Shown here: positions 7,846-10,409 of the stretch, one piece after another | Position numbering within the stretch: the stretch's first letter is position 1 | How the letters are laid out: every line of letters starts with the position of its first letter | Assembly: GCA_025936205.1 (NCBI GenBank) | Contig: JAICTU010000330.1 | Coordinates: 1 to 10,409, forward strand | Origin: Polyangiaceae bacterium | Lineage (GTDB): Bacteria; Myxococcota; Polyangia; Polyangiales; Polyangiaceae | DNA length: 10,409 nucleotides | Reading direction: 5' to 3' | The notes under the pieces: model-generated | The model's database searches: none | Told to the model about the DNA's origin: nothing | What the model saw: the letters and a program-made list of their open reading frames with translations, nothing else | Made by a program: the position numbers and the translations under genes

Positions 7846-8049
7846 TCAGGCGCGGCGGCTGAGCGCGCTGCCGCCGCGCGACGGGCCCGTCTCGTGTTGC
7901 TCGACGGGGGTGCGCCCGCGGGGTTCAGGGGGCGGCGGGGCGGGGCCCAGGGCGCAGCACGCGACCAGGATCATCCGGAGGGCGCGCCACAATGGACGGA
8001 GCAGGTAGCGGAAGACGAACGATCGCCTCCGCCGCGTTGGCTTCGACAC
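7846..8049 (-). CDS. Small exported or lipoprotein-like protein, proline-rich (GTG start)
   Basis: I do not recognise a named family. The 67-residue product has a basic N-terminus (SKPTRRRRSF), a hydrophobic stretch around LRMILVACCAL, and a proline-rich exit (GPAPPPPEPRG) followed by a polar tail. LVAC fits a lipobox, so a lipoprotein or a membrane-anchored small protein is plausible. The main support for a real gene is the ribosome-binding site AAAGGAG (8063 to 8057) exactly 7 nt before the GTG. Third codon positions are mostly G or C. Its signal region resembles that of the neighbouring small gene 48 nt upstream (LRALIACCALLFAFAPP), suggesting a duplicated pair. Opposite-strand frames overlap it, one at 7992 with its own GGAGG, but they encode only Arg/Ala/Gly-rich shadow-like sequence. 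Function unknown. Confidence 0.55.
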   Translation of the reverse strand: MSKPTRRRRSFVFRYLLRPLWRALRMILVACCALGPAPPPPEPRGRTPVEQHETGPSRGGSALSRRA

Positions 8050-8056
8050 GGTTCTT

Positions 8057-8063
8057 CTCCTTT
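8057..8063 (-). promoter_or_regulatory. Ribosome-binding site for the 67-residue small gene
   Basis: On the minus strand this reads AAAGGAG and lies 7 nt before the GTG at 8049. It is one of the best-matched Shine-Dalgarno sequences in the window and is the evidence that decides the start and strand of this short gene. Confidence 0.65.
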
Positions 8064-8097
8064 GCTGAGGTTCCGCGACGGCGAGAGCCGCGCGGAT

Positions 8098-8436
8098 TCA
8101 GCAGAGGAGGGTGCGGAGAGCGAGGTACCGGTATCGGGCGTCGAAGACCGTTCGGCGCCCGGCGGGCGCGCTGCGTGGCACGCGCAGCGAAAGCGGAGCG
8201 GGCGCCAGCGACGGAGTGGGCGCCGTGGAGTGCCGGCGCCCCGCGCGGAGCGACGCTCGAGAAGCGCGCGCTACCGTTCGCGTGGCGATCGCAGCGGTGA
8301 CGCGTTCGGCGACCCAGCCGCTCGTGTCGCGCGCTGATCCGGCCGCGAACGACGGCGGCGCGAACGCGAAGAGCAGTGCGCAACACGCGATCAGCGCCCG
8401 GAGGAGCCGGGCCAGCTGGCGTTCGCGTGGCGACAT
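8098..8436 (-). CDS. Small secreted protein with signal peptide, unknown function
   Basis: This 112-residue protein is unrecognised. It starts with a textbook signal peptide: basic SPRERQLARLLR, hydrophobic ALIACCALLFAFAPP, and a likely signal peptidase I site after SFA. The mature ~80 residues are rich in Arg, Ala, Ser and Thr, with a more hydrophobic C-terminus (RYLALRTLLC) ending in Cys. The frame stays open upstream to 8694, but that extension runs inside hpt and is Arg-rich shadow sequence, so I place the start at the ATG 8436 where the signal peptide begins. No clear ribosome-binding site precedes it, which lowers confidence. It lies 104 nt downstream of the hpt stop on the same strand and 48 nt before the related 67-residue gene. 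LIAC could be read as a lipobox, but the hydrophobic run continues past the Cys, favouring ordinary secretion. Confidence 0.5.
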   Translation of the reverse strand: MSPRERQLARLLRALIACCALLFAFAPPSFAAGSARDTSGWVAERVTAAIATRTVARASRASLRAGRRHSTAPTPSLAPAPLSLRVPRSAPAGRRTVFDARYRYLALRTLLC

Positions 8437-8461
8437 CTGATCAAGGTAGCTACGCCCGCGC

Positions 8462-8475
8462 CGGGCGCAAGCCCG
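8462..8475. repeat. Small inverted repeat downstream of hpt
   Basis: CGGGC (8462-8466) and GCCCG (8471-8475) pair around GCAA. It lies 66-79 nt past the hpt stop and about 25 nt upstream of the small secreted-protein gene. There is no T-tract in either direction. It may be a weak transcript-end or processing hairpin, or simply chance in GC-rich DNA. Confidence 0.25.
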
Positions 8476-8540
8476 AACACTGTCCCGAAGTGACGCGGGT
8501 TGCCGGACGGCGGAGGCCCGGCCCAAATCCTGATCGGTGG

Positions 8541-9095
8541 TCAGCCACCCACGACGCAGATGTCCGGCAGGTTGCGGTATTGCTGGGCGTAGTCGAGCCC
8601 GTAGCCGACCACGAACACGTCCTCGATGGTGAAGCCCAGGTAGTCGATCTGAACCTCGCGCTGCTTGCCCGCGGGTTTGTGCAGCAGCGCGCACAGGCGC
8701 ACGCTGCGGGCGCGGCGCGCGGCCAGCTGTTGCATCAGAAAATGCGCGGTCAGGCCCGTGTCGACGATGTCTTCGACGATCACCACGTCGGCGCCGTCGA
8801 CCGGCGCGGTGACGTCGAGCGTGATCTGCACGGCGCCGCTGCTCTTGGTCTCGTTTCCGTAGCTCTGCACGCCCAGAAACTCGACGCGCAGCGGGCGTGA
8901 AATGGCGCGAGCCAGGTCGGCGAGGAAGATGAAGCTACCCTTGAGCACGCCGATCAGCACCAGCGGGGCCGTCGCGTGGTCGCGCTCGATCTCGCGCCCG
9001 AGCTCCTCGATGCGCTGGCGCAGCTGATCGCGCGAGAGCAACACGCGCAGCGGTCCGAGTGGACTCACCGCAGCTGACCCGTCGGAATTGCCCAT
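8541..9095 (-). CDS. hpt: Hypoxanthine phosphoribosyltransferase
   Basis: This cytoplasmic purine-salvage enzyme transfers phosphoribose from PRPP to hypoxanthine (and often guanine), forming IMP or GMP. The 184-residue length fits the family. Visible elements are LIGVLKGSFIF (47-57, the PPi-binding turn with Lys52), the flexible catalytic loop SYGNETKSSG (78-87), the PRPP-binding motif VVIVEDIVDTGLT (104-116) with the acidic pair Glu108-Asp109 and catalytic Asp112, and the C-terminal purine-binding FVVGYGLDYAQQYRNLPDI (161-179). All key residues look intact. The ATG at 9095 lacks a strong ribosome-binding site. The ~15-residue N-terminal extension before RVLLSRDQL is polar and variable, so the exact start is less certain than the identity. 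The gene lies 44 nt downstream of the sulfatase-like gene on the same strand and may share its transcript. Confidence 0.95.
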   Translation of the reverse strand: MGNSDGSAAVSPLGPLRVLLSRDQLRQRIEELGREIERDHATAPLVLIGVLKGSFIFLADLARAISRPLRVEFLGVQSYGNETKSSGAVQITLDVTAPVDGADVVIVEDIVDTGLTAHFLMQQLAARRARSVRLCALLHKPAGKQREVQIDYLGFTIEDVFVVGYGLDYAQQYRNLPDICVVGG

Positions 9096-9112
9096 GGGGC
9101 GATGCTAAGGCA

Positions 9113-9128
9113 CCCGCGCCAGCGCGGG
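9113..9128. repeat. 6-bp GC hairpin between the sulfatase-like gene and hpt
   Basis: CCCGCG (9113-9118) and CGCGGG (9123-9128) pair around a 4-nt loop. The element fills much of the 44-nt spacer between the two same-strand genes. Without a T-run it is not a standard terminator; it might influence initiation of hpt, whose ribosome-binding site is poor. Confidence 0.35.
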
Positions 9129-9139
9129 GAGGAAAACGC

Positions 9140-10409
9140 TCAGTCGCCCCAGACTTGCAGGGCGGCGGCCGTGTCGTGATCGATCAGGGCCATTTCCGGG
9201 CGCCGGGGCGAGCCCTCGCTCTGGGCCTGGCGGCGCTCTTCGTCGAAGGTGGCGCGCCACAGCGATTCGGCCGCGAGCGGGCTGCGCTCCAGTGCGTCAT
9301 TGGCGCACACCGGATCGGCGCCGAGGTCGCACAAGGTCGGGGCTTTGGGGCTGGTGCCGTGCAGCAACCAAGAGCCCCAGCGCAGCGCGTACTCGGAGCC
9401 GAGCGTGGAGAGCACGGGCCGTCCCAATGGTGGCGTTTCGCCCAGCGCGAGCCGCGCCAGGTCGATGCCGTCGCGGCGCTCGCGGGTGGCGAGCCCGAGC
9501 GCAGCGGCGATGGTGGCGGTGATATCGACGCTGGTCACCGCGCTCGTCACCACGCTGCCTGCGAGTTGACCGCCGGGGAGCTTCATCCACAGCGGCACGA
9601 CCAGGCGATCCTCGGTCGCGCTGCGCCCGTCACCGAAGGGGGCTTCGGGCGCGTCGCCGGGCGCGACGTCGCCCGCGAAGATGAACAGCGTCTGATCCCA
9701 GAGCTGAGTGCGTTCGAGCAGCTCCAGCAGCGCGCCGAGCGCGTCATCCTGCTTGGCCAGCGCGGCCAGCTCCATGGCTTGCAGCCGCGTCCAGTCGGCG
9801 GGTGCGAGGCGGCGCTGCAGCGGCCGTGGCTGCGCGCGCTGGTTGGCGAGCAGGATGCCGCCGCGCCGCGCCTCGAGCAGCCCCATGTACTCGCGCGGCT
9901 CGAGCTCGCTGACCTCTTCGTGCGTCAGATCCCACGGCGGGTGACCACCGCGCACGTGGATTACCAGCAGCCGGCGCACATCGCGGTCGCGCTCGACAGC
10001 CTGCTCGAGCCAGGTGCGCGCTTGCTCCAGCGGCGCGCTCGCCGGCTGGTCCTGGACGGGAGAGATGGCTTCGTAGCGGTTCCAGCCGCGATCGAAGCCG
10101 AAGGCGGCGCGCGTCTGCGGCACGCCCGTGAAGAACGCGCTCTCGCCGCTGATCTCGTGCACGCGCTCCGACAGGAGCTGGACACTCGCGGGCAATCGTA
10201 CCTGAGCGCTCTGTAGCTGATGCGCGAGCGGGGGCAGCCCCGAGAGCAAGCTGGCGACCACGCCGCCGGCGAGCGTGGTGGGTACGCGATACTCGGGGAA
10301 GCGTACGCTGGCGCTGGCCAGCCGCGTCGCCTGGCGCAAGCGACGTCCGCCGGAAAATGGCGGTAGCAGCTCGCGATGCACGCCGCTGGCGATCAGCAGC
10401 ACCGCCAGC
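9140..10409 (-). CDS. Sulfatase-fold (alkaline phosphatase superfamily) protein with degenerate active site, 5' end outside window
   Basis: The frame is open to the right edge; 422 codons are visible. I number from the in-frame GTG at 10402, which need not be the start. The sulfatase layout is recognisable: a first strand LLIASGVHREL (2-12), a nucleophile-region helix ending ASLLSGLPP (50-58) as in T-x-x-S-x-x-SLLTGLxP proteins, VIHVRGGHPPWDL (147-159) like the usual VHxxxPHxPY, a helix with ALGALLELLERTQLWDQTLFIFAGD (231-245), and RLVVPLWMKLPG (266-277). Metal sites look lost: the first-strand Asp is Gly-like in IASGV, and the SDHGE motif is AGDVA, keeping Asp245 but not His. It may therefore be a non-catalytic relative, or the second half of a two-domain protein whose active domain lies outside the window. 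Localisation cannot be judged without the N-terminus. It precedes hpt on the same strand. Confidence 0.8.
   Translation of the reverse strand, partial: LAVLLIASGVHRELLPPFSGGRRLRQATRLASASVRFPEYRVPTTLAGGVVASLLSGLPPLAHQLQSAQVRLPASVQLLSERVHEISGESAFFTGVPQTRAAFGFDRGWNRYEAISPVQDQPASAPLEQARTWLEQAVERDRDVRRLLVIHVRGGHPPWDLTHEEVSELEPREYMGLLEARRGGILLANQRAQPRPLQRRLAPADWTRLQAMELAALAKQDDALGALLELLERTQLWDQTLFIFAGDVAPGDAPEAPFGDGRSATEDRLVVPLWMKLPGGQLAGSVVTSAVTSVDITATIAAALGLATRERRDGIDLARLALGETPPLGRPVLSTLGSEYALRWGSWLLHGTSPKAPTLCDLGADPVCANDALERSPLAAESLWRATFDEERRQAQSEGSPRRPEMALIDHDTAAALQVWGD

Noticed and set aside
7680..7862. 60-codon frame through the 41-bp repeat, with GAGG just upstream
   Set aside because: The unit length is not a multiple of three, so each copy is read in a different frame. 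The peptide has no conserved pattern and the short GAGG could be chance.
7992..8300. Plus-strand 102-codon frame with a GGAGG 9 nt before its ATG
   Set aside because: It is antisense to the two small signal-peptide genes and encodes low-complexity Arg/Ala/Gly sequence. I prefer the minus strand, but this is a judgement; the plus-strand site is real and worth testing.
8437..8694. N-terminal extension of the 112-residue small protein
   Set aside because: It overlaps hpt in another frame, is Arg-rich without recognisable features, and would bury the signal peptide internally.

Overview
The window is GC-rich, densely packed bacterial chromosome. Coding regions strongly favour G or C at third codon positions, and long shadow reading frames lie opposite the real genes. 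The gene content is Gram-negative housekeeping: ClpB, a FAH-family enzyme, CinA and hypoxanthine phosphoribosyltransferase, plus a Tat-exported superoxide dismutase homologue and a sulfatase-fold protein. Together with small secreted proteins that have an Ala-Cys-Cys-Ala-Leu core followed by prolines, this suggests a Myxococcota (Polyangia-like) genome. That placement is inference; no marker gene here proves it.

Layout. (1) 1-2808, plus strand: the C-terminal two thirds of clpB, a perfect 12-bp inverted repeat, a site-2-protease-like M50 membrane peptidase, and, 3 nt after it, a DgkA-family lipid kinase. (2) 2825-3547, minus strand: a CPBP (Rce1/CAAX-like) membrane protease. A 101-bp divergent promoter region separates it from (3) 3649-4374, plus strand: a Tat-exported Fe/Mn superoxide dismutase homologue with an altered second coordination shell. 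(4) 4397-5461, minus strand: a UbiA-fold prenyltransferase close to decaprenyl-phosphate phosphoribosyltransferases. (5) 5565-7597, plus strand: a FAH-family gene and full-length cinA overlapping by 4 nt. (6) 7598-7845: a convergent intergenic zone with a 41-bp tandem repeat. (7) 7846-8436, minus strand: two small secreted or lipoprotein-like genes that resemble each other in their signal regions. (8) 8541-9095, minus strand: hpt. (9) 9140 to the right edge, minus strand: a sulfatase-fold protein that appears to have lost most metal-binding residues.

How the genes relate. Most neighbours look independent. The left part is rich in envelope functions: two intramembrane proteases of different mechanism, a lipid kinase and a polyprenyl-phosphate enzyme. 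M50-dgkA and FAH-cinA are probable co-transcribed pairs. The minus-strand series sulfatase-like, hpt, small gene 1, small gene 2 could be one transcript. I see no complete defence system, CRISPR array, insertion sequence, tRNA or rRNA. The least ordinary stretch is 7598-8436 (tandem repeats plus the two small exported proteins). The altered SOD homologue and the degenerate sulfatase come next.
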